Shown here piece by piece: positions 40,769 to 51,536 of a DNA stretch of 64,000 nt. A program made the translations under genes and the position numbers. Source of the stretch: Phytophthora hibernalis (Eukaryota > Oomycota > Peronosporomycetes > Peronosporales > Peronosporaceae); NCBI GenBank assembly GCA_012656075.1, contig JAAKBF010000042.1:124001-188000 (forward strand). The letters run 5' to 3'. Numbering within the stretch: the stretch's first letter is position 1; each line of letters starts with the position of its first letter. Below the pieces are notes generated by a model. That model had not been told where the DNA came from and made no database searches. It saw only the letters and a program-made list of their open reading frames with translations.

Positions 40769-43189
40769 TCAGTACTTGTAGATTTCGGCTGCTCGGGTGG
40801 CCAGGAGTTGCAGGCGCGATGATCTGAAAGTCTCGTAAGAATTGTTTGGTTCATTCTCGAGACCTTCGGTTTGATGAAGCCATTCATCGTCTTTTTCAAC
40901 GTGGGCAGCAGCAATGCGAAGACGTGGGTGTGCGCGTTGCAGTTCTTCGATAGTGAGTGCAGACACCGCTAGGGTCACGAGACACAATAATTCTTCCACT
41001 GCTCCTCGATTCAGCAATTCACGAATACCTTTGGCCACACGCACCCCACCTTCAGCGTCAGTGAAGGCGTAGAACAAACAAACACTGTGAGAAGCTACAG
41101 CATCGGGTAGATCCACGACAGAACCGAATTGAGACAGGCGGAGTTGAATTTGTCCGGTGGGGAGTTCAGGTTCAAGCGTTTGGAAGACGGATAGCATCGG
41201 TGAACCTCCAGGGGTGATAGATATTCCACACGGATGACTTGTGTTGCTGGTTTCGGTGTGTGTCAGCACCTCCTCGACAACCAAAGTCATGAGGCGGTCA
41301 CAGTTGTGACGAAATGCTGCATCACTCGTGTCATTGCTCAGCAGGAGTAGGATAAGTCGCTCCGCTGGTTGTGCTGCCACCAAGTGCACTGTGGAATCTT
41401 CATAGTGCGTTGGAGAGGCATCCGACAGAAGAAGTGAGACCCGATTCAGTCCATTTCGGTGAGAAAGTGCTGTTTCTGTATCGTTTTCTGTCTCCTGTTT
41501 GTGTCTCGCCTTCTTGGGATGTTTCGCTAGCGGGTCTTCGTGTTGCCGCGAAAGCACATTGTCGCGATGCTTGTTCAAGTTGCAGATCGCTGCGCGCGTG
41601 ACTCGAAATTCCTTGGCAAGTGCCGACTGCTTCTCGCCTTGGTCAAGACGTGCCAGGATCGAGCGTCGATCCATTTCACGCAGGTATCGTGAACCTTTTG
41701 GACTCGTGTTGGACTCGTCAGGAGCAGGCGGACGCAGCAGTGAAAACCCGAACGGGGTCGCTGGAGACTGGAACAAAGGTGGTGTCGTCCCGTAATTCCT
41801 TTCACGATAACCTGCGTGCAGAGTTTCAAAGCGACCCACAAGTCCCAATTGCTCTCCTTCTATCGTCATTTGCAAAGCTTGCGCACGAGCTTTTGAAGCT
41901 GCAAGTCGGCGTCTTGGACTCGTGCGTCGACGTCGATTGTTTGGCTTGGCTCCTTCGTTCTCTGTATCATCCCAGGGTATCGTGGAGGGTTCACCAACGC
42001 CGGTAGAAATAGATACCGGGGCGTAAGGTGACCACCGACTTGCTCGATTGCTCGGTGATGCACCAAATCGACTGCTTCGCATTCCGATGAGCTGGGGATC
42101 TCCGAAAGCTGACAATCCTGCTAGTGGAGCTGGTACTTCTCGACGACTTGAAACCGTTGTCATTGATGTCGTTAATGCAGCTGAAGACGCAGGTATTGTC
42201 TGATCTCGACGTCTCTCATACGAAACTTCCGGAAGATGGTGTAGCTGCTGCCTTGCATCGGTGTCGAATGAATTTTCGTGTCGAAGTTCCCGATTAGGGG
42301 GCATGAGTGATGCCACACTAGGCAACACCGTGTGCAAACGCACTTGTTCTTCTTCAAGCGACCTACCTCTGGGTCGATCGTGCAACAAATGATGGTCTGG
42401 ACTCGAATTATGGTGGCGTCTTGTTTCTTCGCTGTGATTTTCCAGACTATCTGATGTGTCTAAGTCTTCCTGGTAGCTGTGTAGTCTTGGTAAACGTGGA
42501 GGAAGGAGACTTGATCGCCTGTTGAAAATCTCACGGGATTCCTGCTGCTGGCGAGGGAACATCTCGAAATGATGGTTTCTCGGATAATGCTTCGTTGTGC
42601 ACTTTCTCTCTATGGTTGTGGAGAGTGTCTGTAGTGATGGTATATCTAGCAAGAAGGCAGAGTTGGCTTGATTCAATGTGAGCTCCCAAGAGCGTGGCAA
42701 GGCAGTATACTGGCCATGCCGCGACTGCTTCGTTTCAGCGCTTGGTTGCGGTTGTCCGACCATGACGACGAGACTTTCTCGATTGTGCCACGCTAGTACT
42801 GCGAGTAATTCAACAACTTTACTGCAAGAAGCCACAACGCACCACTTGTCTTTGATGGTCGCGCGTTCAGTTGTTCTTTGAGCTGTGCTAGCTGACGACT
42901 TGCGCCTTGGTTGCGAAGCGAAATCACTACCATTGTTTCGTGGAGAAAGAGCAGGATTGGTACTATCCGATAGCCTTGTGGTGGTCAGAAATGGCACGAA
43001 GTTGTTAGTTAGCGTGATCGTTGGAGATGAGGACGCAGTCCAGCGGATACTGGAACTCTCGAGCGAGCTGGTTGACATTTCTGCATTTTCACGTCGGCAG
43101 GATCCGGGGCGGGGACATGAACGCGCGTGCCGCAGTGAAAAGTTGCATTCGCGTTGGTACCAGACACAATATATCTTCATCTCATACAA
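40769..43189 (-). CDS. HTH domain fused to uracil-phosphoribosyltransferase-like domain
   Basis: 806 codons, uninterrupted. The first about 490 residues are polar, Ser/Arg-rich and probably disordered; the real start could be one of several internal ATGs. The HTH lies at about 500-555 (SRYLREMDRRSILARLDQGE, KQSALAKEFRVTRAAICNLN). From about 590 on, the sequence follows the UPRT fold: TVHLVAAQPAERLILLLLSN, SDAAFRHNCDRLMTLVVEEV, ISITPGGSPMLSVFQ, then VCLFYAFTDAEGGVRVAKGI where active UPRTs have the PRPP loop, and HPRLRIAAAHVE near the end. The PRPP loop is degenerate (no D-P-x-x-A-T-G), so catalysis is doubtful. A nucleotide-sensing transcription factor is one idea; that is inference only. Confidence 0.7.
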   Translation of the reverse strand: MYEMKIYCVWYQRECNFSLRHARSCPRPGSCRRENAEMSTSSLESSSIRWTASSSPTITLTNNFVPFLTTTRLSDSTNPALSPRNNGSDFASQPRRKSSASTAQRTTERATIKDKWCVVASCSKVVELLAVLAWHNRESLVVMVGQPQPSAETKQSRHGQYTALPRSWELTLNQANSAFLLDIPSLQTLSTTIERKCTTKHYPRNHHFEMFPRQQQESREIFNRRSSLLPPRLPRLHSYQEDLDTSDSLENHSEETRRHHNSSPDHHLLHDRPRGRSLEEEQVRLHTVLPSVASLMPPNRELRHENSFDTDARQQLHHLPEVSYERRRDQTIPASSAALTTSMTTVSSRREVPAPLAGLSAFGDPQLIGMRSSRFGASPSNRASRWSPYAPVSISTGVGEPSTIPWDDTENEGAKPNNRRRRTSPRRRLAASKARAQALQMTIEGEQLGLVGRFETLHAGYRERNYGTTPPLFQSPATPFGFSLLRPPAPDESNTSPKGSRYLREMDRRSILARLDQGEKQSALAKEFRVTRAAICNLNKHRDNVLSRQHEDPLAKHPKKARHKQETENDTETALSHRNGLNRVSLLLSDASPTHYEDSTVHLVAAQPAERLILLLLSNDTSDAAFRHNCDRLMTLVVEEVLTHTETSNTSHPCGISITPGGSPMLSVFQTLEPELPTGQIQLRLSQFGSVVDLPDAVASHSVCLFYAFTDAEGGVRVAKGIRELLNRGAVEELLCLVTLAVSALTIEELQRAHPRLRIAAAHVEKDDEWLHQTEGLENEPNNSYETFRSSRLQLLATRAAEIYKY

Positions 43190-43592
43190 CTAGCAGCTCG
43201 ACATCTCTGACAACATTGCAAACACGATTGAAAGCCAGTGAAGTGTCGAGACCTCGAGAATTGACCATGATCCGAACAAGTCGAGGTGATAAATCGATGC
43301 AGACTGGTTCAATCTGGAAAGGTCTGTAGTGTCACGATCTGCACTTAGAAAAGCTACGAGCTACGAGACTTCCTCATACCTAAGGGTACTTCGTGTTGTG
43401 TGACTCGCTCAAGCTCCATTACGTGTTTAAACTGCGAGGTTCGGAGTGGTTTCAGCGGAGTCAAGTCAAATGTGAGGCTACTCATCCCATGATATGTATT
43501 TGCAGCACTTTGTGGGATGATGCCCATGGGACGTTGACACTGGCACCCAACTTTGTGGTTGTGGGCATATTTCGATCGACTTTTGTAGCGTG
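43190..43592. other. Divergent intergenic stretch
   Basis: No gene. It separates the HTH-UPRT gene (minus) and the inositol phosphatase (plus), and should hold both promoters. Confidence 0.5.
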
Positions 43593-45490
43593 ATGCCGTC
43601 GCTCTTGGGTTTGCAGCTCGGTCGATTTGATCCGTCAACCTCCAAGCCTTCGCGAGGTTGGTGCAACGAAATCCCACTCGATGAAAGCGACGCAGAATCC
43701 GAGTGGGAAGAATACATCCGCCGCAGTCTCGAGAGCAACCAATTCAACAACGAGAGCGTCGCGAGTCTGAAGATCGAAGAAGCGAGCGAGGAAGCGATCG
43801 AGCACGAGATCGAAAAGGTCCAACGAGATGAAGTACCCACTTCAAGCACGAGAAAGTGCACCTCTAAATCTCTGGTACTTTCCTTCCACTCACGTCCTGT
43901 CCGAGTGAGCAAAACGGAAGACCTTGGGACTTTCAACGACGTTATCCACGACATTGTGACGGGTAACAATGCTGTGAACGATGAAATTGATGAGTTTGAG
44001 ACCGAAAATGAGGAAACGGAGACCGAGGTGGTTGTAGACACGATTCCCGAAGACCCTTTCGACGACTTTGACGACTCGATGATCTTTGCTTTGACCCCGG
44101 AGACGTGTCCAGGGCCACCACCTCCACCGCCACCGAAGATCCCGCTGCGGATATTTGTTGCGACGTGGAATATGGCAGCCGAAGATCCGTTCGCGCACCG
44201 AAGACGAGGCCAATATATCGGAGACGACCTGGCAACAGACACGTTGCGAGAGCTTTTGCCACTAGGATACGACATCTACGTGATCGGAACACAGGAGAAA
44301 GTCACGAAGCACTTGAATGCTGCTGTACTCGCTCGTCTAAAACAACAACCGACTTCTGATAGTCCACTACCTCCAGAACAAGCGTACAAGCGTCTACCAT
44401 TGACGTCAAAGCGCAGAGAAGTCGAGTGTCGACATCAACGAACGTACGAGTCTTCTGACTTTGAGAGTTCTCTTGGCCTCACGAGTTTCTGTGGGAGTGA
44501 CGTGAACTGCAGCCCCAAGTCGTCGAGCGTGTTCAGCATCAGTCCCAACGCGAGCTTTTCTTGTAGTGAGACCCCACACCCAGTTGATACAGACGCCACT
44601 TTCTGGCGGAACAAGCACGAAGAGAAGGAGATCCGAGGCCACGGAGACCACGCACTGCTGCGACGAAAGTCAACTGGTCTCTCCGTCTACTACGCGAGTC
44701 ATCTCCACGGGAGCATTGAGGCTGTAGCTGCCGGTTCGCACAAGTTCACCGGCTCAAAAGGTGGCATCGCAGTCACGATCCGAATGGCAGGAGATTCTCA
44801 GACTCTAACGTTCGTCAACTGTCACCTTGAAGCGAACCGTCTGGAGCGACGACGCCGGCAACTGGACAAACTCGCGCGTGAACTGCCTCGCTCCCTGTCA
44901 CGCACGAAAGACGGTGAGTCTACGCTGGCAACTTGCAGCGACCACGTCGTGTGGATGGGCGACTTCAACTACCGGATCCAATCTCTAGACGGAGACGAAG
45001 TGCTGCAGTGGCTGAGTGCCGGACGCTTGCAAGAGCTGCACGACCACTACGACAGTATGGCCGCTGACTTGGCTCACGTTCCGGGCTTCCAGTCGTTCCG
45101 TGAACCAGCCAAGTGGCCCACGTTCTACCCGACGTACAAGAAGGTGGCGAGTCGCTCTCGTCTACCGTTGAGTGGCTCCACCACCGGAACGGGGAGAGAC
45201 ACTCGGTGGGCGAGGCACGTGTACCAAACGTCCTTCCGTGAGCCGTTCTACAAGGGCGGACGGGTACGAGAGCGTGTTCCTGGCTGGTGCGACCGCATTT
45301 TGTACTGCTCCAGAGCGTGGGAGACGAAAGGCTCAGCGTGGAGCAAGTGGCGTGTTCCGACGCAAGTCGAGGCGCCAGCAGCTTCAATCCTGCGTCTGTG
45401 AGAGACAACTACCGAGCACTGAACGATGAACTGCGGGGTAGTGATCATAGTCCTGTGTCTTGCACCTTCCTCTGGACAGTACAACGCTAG
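43593..45490 (+). CDS. Inositol polyphosphate 5-phosphatase
   Basis: Removes the 5-phosphate from inositol phosphates or phosphoinositides. The N-terminal 170 residues are acidic and Ser-rich, ending in a Pro run (PGPPPPPPPKIP). The catalytic domain shows FVATWNMA, YVIGTQE, FTGSKGGIAVTIRM, FVNCHLEA, VVWMGDFNYRI, RVPGWCDRILY and SDHSPV, covering all family motifs. One base is missing near 45308-45313, directly after GWCDRILYC; the rest continues in the next frame to the stop at 45490. The preceding GTG is not used; ATG 43593 is the start. About 632 residues. No SAC, Rho-GAP, SH2 or membrane anchor is seen, so it is probably cytosolic and recruited by its N-terminal region. Confidence 0.92.
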
Positions 45491-45933
45491 CTAGGAGCAA
45501 AGATACTTGCTGACTCATGTTGAAGTGCAACATGGCTACACTTCTGAACGCCTGAACGAGTCAGTTCACGTCGCACCTTGTTTTGACAAAAGAGGTGGGA
45601 GAGGTACCGGTACTGTATACCGTATACCGGTATGGCAACCACGTTGGACTCGTAAAATGGACATGATTACTCTCCATCAGTCCGAATTAAGGTCCGAATT
45701 TCGCTAAATCCATCTCTCCAAGGGTCGGTCTTTTGCAGTGCAAATTGCGTTCAGTTCGCGCCTGATATTTCGCCTCTGCCTCTTGTTCATTGGCTAAGAG
45801 AGTTGTTGCACCCTGCTTCCCATTGGCTGAAACGCCAACTCCCTAGAAATCCACCCGTGCGCACCCTCAGACGCTCACTTCTCCTGTTGCGTCGTGAGCC
45901 TCCGACCGCTTCAGTTGCAAGACCCTCGCCACG

Positions 45934-47230
45934 ATGATCATGAAGAACACGCTGCTCAGTACGTCGTGCAACTTTCGCGCAAAGTTTCGCGCAAAACATT
46001 TGCGCAACTCCTTTTGCGCAACTAACGTTCTGTTGCGCAAATGCAGCCGTGCTGCTCTCCCTCGTGTCCGTAGGCACAGCCTTCTACGCCATGGCCTACC
46101 CGGCCTGGTTCCAGCAGCACTACCGACGCGACGGGGCCGACGTGTACCAGGGCTACGGCCTCTTCGCCTTCTACTCGACCAGTTCGCTCGAGTCGCCTTT
46201 TTATGCCTCTGCAACAGTTTTGCAGTACAGCGACTTTGCGCAACAGATTACTCCATCCCGAACTACATGCTAGGGGATGGGGTGGACTTCCACGAGGTGC
46301 TCTGTGGCAAGCGGATGACGTCGGTGCAGGCTACGACGGCCACGGGGGCTGCAGTGTCTGTTGTGGGACTGCTCACGGCCATTGGCGCCGTCTACAACCC
46401 GTCGGCAGGGTACATGGAGCGCGTCGTGTCTTTTGCACGCTCGTCGGGTGTACGTGCAACTTTCGCCAATTCTTGTTGCGCAACACTTTCGCGCAACACT
46501 TTTGCAGTGCAATTTTGCGCAAAACTTGTTGCGCAAAAAGCTGACGGTATGTTTTAACTGTGTTTTTTACTGTTTTTACTGTGTTGTAGCGCTTTTACTG
46601 GCGGTGTCGTTGGTAATATGGGGAGCTCTGCTGCAGCAGACGCTGTACGAGATCGACACGATCAATTCGGCCTATACAAGTTGCAAGGCAGACAACACCA
46701 AGTGGCACTGCTGGTTCTACGGCTACAGCTTCTGGGTCTGCTTAGCTTCGGTCATTATCCTGTCTGTAACAGGGTACCTCAGTTCGGCTGGAAGGGCCGA
46801 GAAAATCCGGTATTTCCGAAAGGAATACGAACGGGATCTAGCAGTGGCCATGCAGCAGAGCATGGAGAATGACGCACACAATAACGCACACAACACGCAG
46901 TTCGTACGCACCGAATCCGCCGGAGGATTCGGGCTACAGGCGACGCAACAAGCCTATGGACAGGCTCCGACGCCAGGACAGTTTAATCCGAATTCGGGAC
47001 AAGTGTACACCACGCCACAGAACATGCAGCCGTACGCTAATGTGTACGGCGCTCCGAAACCGACGGGGTATCAGCAACAGGTGGGGAATGTCCCGCTGGC
47101 TGCTCCGAGCTCGAATTCGCTGAACCGAACCAACAGCAACGACAGCGACGCCGTGTACCCGAGCTACAGCGAGCAGCGCAAAACCACTCGCTGCTGGGGC
47201 GACAACCGAGCGGAGGCGTCGTGTAGTTTA
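45934..47230 (+). CDS. Four-TM membrane protein (claudin/tetraspan-like), unrecognised
   Basis: Four exons: 45934-45958, 46047-46181, 46247-46447 and 46590 to about 47230. TM1 is in exon 2 (VLLSLVSVGTAFYAMAYPAW), TM2 in exon 3 (GAAVSVVGLLTAIGAVY), TM3 and TM4 in exon 4 (LLLAVSLVIWGALL, WVCLASVIILSVTGYL). An extracellular loop with CKADNTKWHCWFYG holds two cysteines. The C-terminal cytosolic tail is long, Gln/Asn/Pro/Tyr-rich. The topology resembles claudin/PMP22-type proteins but I see no W-GLW-C-C signature. The exact C-terminus is uncertain because the frame near 47175 can be read two ways. The introns carry an unusual GCGCAA motif (see findings). Confidence 0.65.
45959..46589 (+). repeat. 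GCGCAA motif repeats in three introns
   Basis: GCGCAA, often within TTGCGCAA, occurs five times in intron 1 (45977, 45989, 46002, 46016, 46035), once in intron 2 (46238) and four times in intron 3 (46478, 46491, 46517, 46531). One further copy lies in exon 4 (47176). Confidence 0.85.
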
Positions 47231-47836
47231 AGTGGGTCAAAAAGCAGATTCCGTCCGAGAAATGTGGCGTATTTGGAGGTTGTGCGATGGCTGACTGTGG
47301 TTTACTCTTCGGTTTGCTCTGCGGGTCAAGAATGTGATTTTGTAACAATTGCTGGAGGTGACAATTGGTTGCGTATGCAGGACGAACTGTTGGTCACTCC
47401 TTGTCTTGGTGGCTGATACTTTGCTGGCTCAGGTGACATGTTTCTTCATTTGCCAATTCGCCACGCCATAGATACAGAAGTTCAAGCTACGTCGAAGTCA
47501 ATGGTGTTCCTAATCGATGTCGATTGCTACCGGTAAGGCTCTTACTTTGAAGAGCACTTCTGTACGTTGGGTGCTCGTTTCGTCGACTGCTGCTGTGAAA
47601 TATTGCCGTTTATTTAAACCATCATTGTGCAGCAGGAGCTGACATCGGATAGGGTACTTTTGCCTTCACTTTCTAACAGGATTACTGTAAATTCAGACAG
47701 CGTAATACAACTGACTAGTCGAGGAGTATTCGGCCAGTGGAAACTCACCGTAAGCAGCGTACATGATCGTCCCCAGGATCGATAAAACCTGCGCCGTGAA
47801 TCGCATTCCTCGATTCGACAAGAACCTATACCAAGT
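47231..47836. other. Intergenic stretch, first segmental-repeat block
   Basis: No gene in the first 230 bp. From about 47470 the sequence matches blocks at 50290, 51930 and 55378 (ACAGAAGTTCAAGCT, CCTAATCGATGTCGAT, GGGTGCTCGTT). These blocks travel with the RXLR genes and mark the repeat unit of the effector cluster. The 50 bp before the ATG are similar to the leaders of the other copies. Confidence 0.6.
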
Positions 47837-48139
47837 ATGCGCCTTTCGTACTTTCTCGCGGTGATTATTGCAGTCTTTCTCCACGCCAGCAGCAAGGCGC
47901 TATCGACCAAGGAATCCAACCACGATGCCATCTTAGCGTCCACGGACCATGATCGACTCCTTCGTCGAGTTGAAAAGGACGACGCGGAAGAGCTCGAAAA
48001 TGAGCTCAACGAAGAAGAAAGAATCCTGGACAGGGTTGCGTTGGCTCTAAGGACCATCGATAAACGTATTCCTGGTACAGAGGCTTTTAAGAACCAACGA
48101 TTGATCGAGAAGGGAAAGCGGCGGCGAAGCGTTTCATGA
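47837..48139 (+). CDS. RXLR-dEER effector, copy 1
   Basis: 100 codons. Signal peptide of about 21 residues (MRLSYFLAVIIAVFLHASSKA), RLLR at 40-43 and an EEER motif at 59-62 after an acidic Lys-rich spacer: the layout of oomycete effectors delivered into plant cells to suppress immunity. A short helical C-terminal region follows (TIDKRIPGTEAFKNQR). No W or Y motif. The stop at 48137-48139 may result from a one-base loss in the A run near 48115, since a Lys/Asn-rich frame continues to 48171. The target is unknown. Confidence 0.85.
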   Translation: MRLSYFLAVIIAVFLHASSKALSTKESNHDAILASTDHDRLLRRVEKDDAEELENELNEEERILDRVALALRTIDKRIPGTEAFKNQRLIEKGKRRRSVS

Positions 48140-48376
48140 AAAATAACAATATGAAGAACAACAAGAAGTAATGTTAGCTCGTAGCAGCAGATGAACCGAT
48201 GGGCAGCAATTGTTGAAATTTCTCTCGCCAGCTTGCACCGATCGAACACCAGTACACCCTCGTGTAAGGCCCGATCTAATGCGGTTGAGGGTATACCTCA
48301 TTGAACTGGCAATTCGGTTCTGTTGATATAACCGGTATCCAAACAAAACGGATTTACTACAGTATAATCGAAAAAG

Positions 48377-48736
48377 ATGAATGCTTTTAGAGACGCCCTC
48401 GCTAATCCATCACTCCAAACCGCAATATGTAAAATATCTAGATTTCTTACATGAGGCCGTACATATTCCTGCAATCTTGAGCATGTACTGCATACATTCC
48501 ATCGGATTGGGCTCTTTGAGCAAAACGATGAACGGTCCCCAGTTGACCGCCCAATTCCACACCAGAAGACAAATTCCCAGCGACTTGCTATTCGAAGAAC
48601 TGGTAGAGTTTGGTGAAGAAGCTCATCTCTGGAAGGAGGAAACGGTGTGGCCAAGGAGCTAAGAGAAAAGACGACCAAAATTCTAGAGCTACGCATTAAA
48701 AAGCTGAGCGACATACTGTCGGATATGCAGCCATGA
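48377..48736 (+). other. Unrecognised coding remnant
   Basis: Three frames in succession look like protein: about 48377-48450, then 48447-48662 (LHEAVHIPAILSMYCIHSIG), then a Lys/Glu helix ending LSDILSDMQP at the stop 48734-48736. It may be one small gene with two frame breaks or a gene relic carried by the repeat unit. No family recognised. The 156-codon minus-strand frame here (48298-48768) is probably a shadow. Confidence 0.3.
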
Positions 48737-48739
48737 ATT

Positions 48740-49450
48740 GTTTGTGCACTCGCATGACAATTTTTCACTAAAACTTCATTTTACAATTGCATTCCTCCAC
48801 TCATTACATTTTTTCAATGGTTATTACCTCAAAGTAATAACACTTGGCCTCTTCCTGAACTGGATACTTACTTGTAAATCCCAAATCCGATCGACGCACC
48901 AAGTTCAAAGGATTGAACTACTTCGAACTTTTTTACTTCAAGTACACTGCAACAGGTTACCACCGTACCAACATCGACTCGACCGGGCTTTTCGTAGCAG
49001 CCATACTAAATCGAACGGAGTGAGCGAAACCAGCTCAGTCGGCCTCCTCTTCCCAAGCAGAACCCATCGCTGTGCGCCAGGAGTTAACATTAAAGTTCAC
49101 GTAGAATAGGGTCGGTTTAAGGCTTTTCCTCTGGAAGTAGCTGCTCAATCATGAGCTCTATGTCCTCTGCCCACTTCATACAAAATTCTAGTGCAGTACA
49201 AACGCCAACGGATGTTTCTGCTTTCTTTGCCTTCACTTTCTAACAGTATTACTGTAAATTCAGACAGCGTAATACAACTGACTAGTCGAGGAGTATTCGG
49301 TCAGTTGAACTCAACGTAATCAGCGTACATGTACATGATCGTCCACAGACTCAATGTAACCTGCGCCGTGAACCTCGTTCTTCAACTCGCTCTGCAGTCC
49401 TCAAGCCGCCTGTAACTCTTCCTCGTTATTCTCAAGAACCTATACCAAGT
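48740..49450. other. Repeat-unit intergenic stretch
   Basis: No gene. The parts from about 48950-49110 (CTGCAACAGGTTACCACCGT) recur at 50800-51000, and 49141-49450 recurs ahead of the other effector copies. The leader GAACCTCGTTCTTCAACTCG (49379-49398) resembles a weakened initiator. Confidence 0.5.
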
Positions 49451-49806
49451 ATGCGCCTTTCGTACTTTCTCGCGGTGATTATTGCGGTCTCTCTCACGCC
49501 AGCGGCAACGCGCTATCGACCAAGGAATCCAACCACGCTACCATCTTAGCGTCCACGGATGTTGGTCGTTCAGTCGACGCCACTCAAACTGACCACGGTC
49601 GACTCCTTCGTCGAGTTGAAAAGGACGACGTGAAGGAACTCGAAAACGAAGATGAAGAGCGGTTCCTGAACAAGCTGATCAATTCCATCAAGAAACGTAT
49701 TCCCGGTACAGAGGCTTTTAAGAAGCACAGACTTGCTGAGAAGGTGAGAGCGGAGATCGTGCGACGCCAGAAAAATCAAGCCAATAGGGAGTATGCGAGC
49801 CTGTAG
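49451..49806 (+). pseudogene. RXLR-dEER effector, copy 2, frame-broken
   Basis: Starts with the family signal peptide but loses one C near 49494 compared with copies 1 and 3, so the frame closes early. The rest is preserved in another frame: an RLLR motif (about 49597-49608), EDEER (about 49646-49660) and a longer, basic C-terminal helix ending at the stop 49804-49806. Whether the break is real or an assembly error cannot be decided here. The C-terminal half differs clearly from the 54 kb copy. Confidence 0.75.
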
Positions 49807-51189
49807 GAGCATCGTCACTTTCAGTAGCATTTCGGGCGATAGGTCAGGCATTCGCTTTGACAGCATGCACGGATTGGAGAGGGCTCTATCCAATGTGACC
49901 TTTAAGACCCGATTTACTACATTCACAGTTTTCAAGCTAGATCTGTGCTGCGTGCGAAATGCTGTGCTAACCTGAGGAAGAAAGAAAAAGGTTATTCGTC
50001 ACCTTCGCTGCACTTTAATTCATTTTTTTCTTACAGGTTTCACAGCTAAAAGGGCACAAAATGCGGGGATCTAAAATACCTGTACTTTATACTTCGTAGA
50101 TGTCGTTTTGATGCCTTTTTTGCGTATCTGCGATCCCGCATTGCGTAAGTGATGCTAGGCTGTGAGCATACCCTTATTCAAAATCGAGCTCGTAAAGGAG
50201 ATCTACTCACATGTCAGTAGTACTTCGAAGCGCTGCATAAGTCAAACAAAATGTTCTCGAATTTCATTGCACTTTTACGACGCAGAAGATGCCATAGATA
50301 CAGAAGTTTAAGCTGCTTCGAAGTGCATGTAAATGGTGTTCCTAATCGATGTCGATTTCGAAGGCTTTCTTTGAAGAGCATCTCTGCACATTGGGGGCTC
50401 GTTCTGTTGAAGTCAACAAGCTGCTCCTGATTCCAATATGTAGTACTGCCGTTTAAGGGCCAGCAACGGTGTACTGTCCAGTAGTATTCGCGAAGATATG
50501 TTAGTGTCAGTACAGGTCGTACGCTGAAGCTCTGAAAACCAGAGCAAATGCAGAATGACCCCATCAGTAGATACATGTACTATATGTGCAATCACTCACA
50601 GGCCAATCTTCAGTTGCCAATTGCATTCTCTACTCATTAGAGGAGTTCAATGGTTATTTGCCTCGAAGTAAAAACACTTGGAGGACCCTCAAAATTCCTC
50701 TTCCTGGACTGGAAAGTCCAAATCAGATCGACGCTTTAAGTCCAAATGAAATCCTACTATTGAACTACTTCAAGTACTTCGAAGTAATAATTGACTTCAA
50801 GTACACTGCAACAGGTTGCCACCGTATCAACATTCACATCGACTTGACCGGGCTCTTGTTAGCTGCCATACTAAATCCAACAGAGTGAGCGAGTCCAACT
50901 CGGTCGTTTTAGATGGGGGTCTGGGTCCCCCTCCCATGTTAAACCCATCGGTGTGCACCAGGAGTTGCCATTATCGTTCGCGTAGGATAGGGTCGGTTTA
51001 ATGTTTGTCCTCTGGAAGTTGCTGCTCAACCATGCTCTTCAAAATTCTTCGGTACAAGCAACAATGGATGTTTCTGTTTTCTTTTGCCATGTACATGATC
51101 GTCCACAGACTCGATGTAACCTGCGCCGTGAACCTCGTTCTTCAACTCGCTCTGCAGTCCTCAAGCTACCTGCAAGAACCTACACTAAG
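49807..51189. other. Repeat-unit intergenic stretch
   Basis: No gene recognised. It contains blocks shared with the 54-55 kb unit: the stretch near 50031-50090 (TTTCACAGCTAAAAGG, ATGCGGGGATCTAAAATACC) and 50290-50420. GTACTTCGAAGTA occurs at 50774. Confidence 0.55.
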
Positions 51190-51536
51190 TATGCGCCTCT
51201 CGTACTTTCTCGCGGTGATTATTGCGGTTTCTCTCCACGCCAGCGGCAACGCGCTATCGCCCAAGGAATCCAACCACGCTACCATCTTAGCGTCCACGGA
51301 TGTTGGCCGTTCGAGTCGATCCAACTCAAGCTGATCATGGAAGACTCCTCCATCGAGTTGAAAAGGACGACGTGGAGGAACGCGAAAACGAAGATGAAGA
51401 GCGGTTCCGGGGCATCTCTGACAAAGTCCGCCTAGAAACGTATGCCTTTCTCCAGAAGGCGAGAGCCGCGGCTGCGCGTCTCCAGAGAAAGATAAACCAT
51501 CAACAGCATATCGGCCCGCTGGTCGCAATTCGTTGA
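51190..51536 (+). pseudogene. RXLR-like effector, copy 3, frame-broken
   Basis: Begins with MRLSYFLAVIIAVSLHASGNA. Near 51305-51320 one extra base relative to the other copies shifts the frame and leads to a stop. In the other frame the motif reads RLLH instead of RLLR, followed by EDEER and a C-terminal region unlike copies 1 and 2, ending at 51536. The changed motif argues for relaxed constraint, so this is more likely a true pseudogene than the others. Confidence 0.7.

Noticed and set aside
48298..48768. 156-codon minus-strand frame
   Set aside because: The opposite strand has a better protein-like ending; no domain is seen on this strand.
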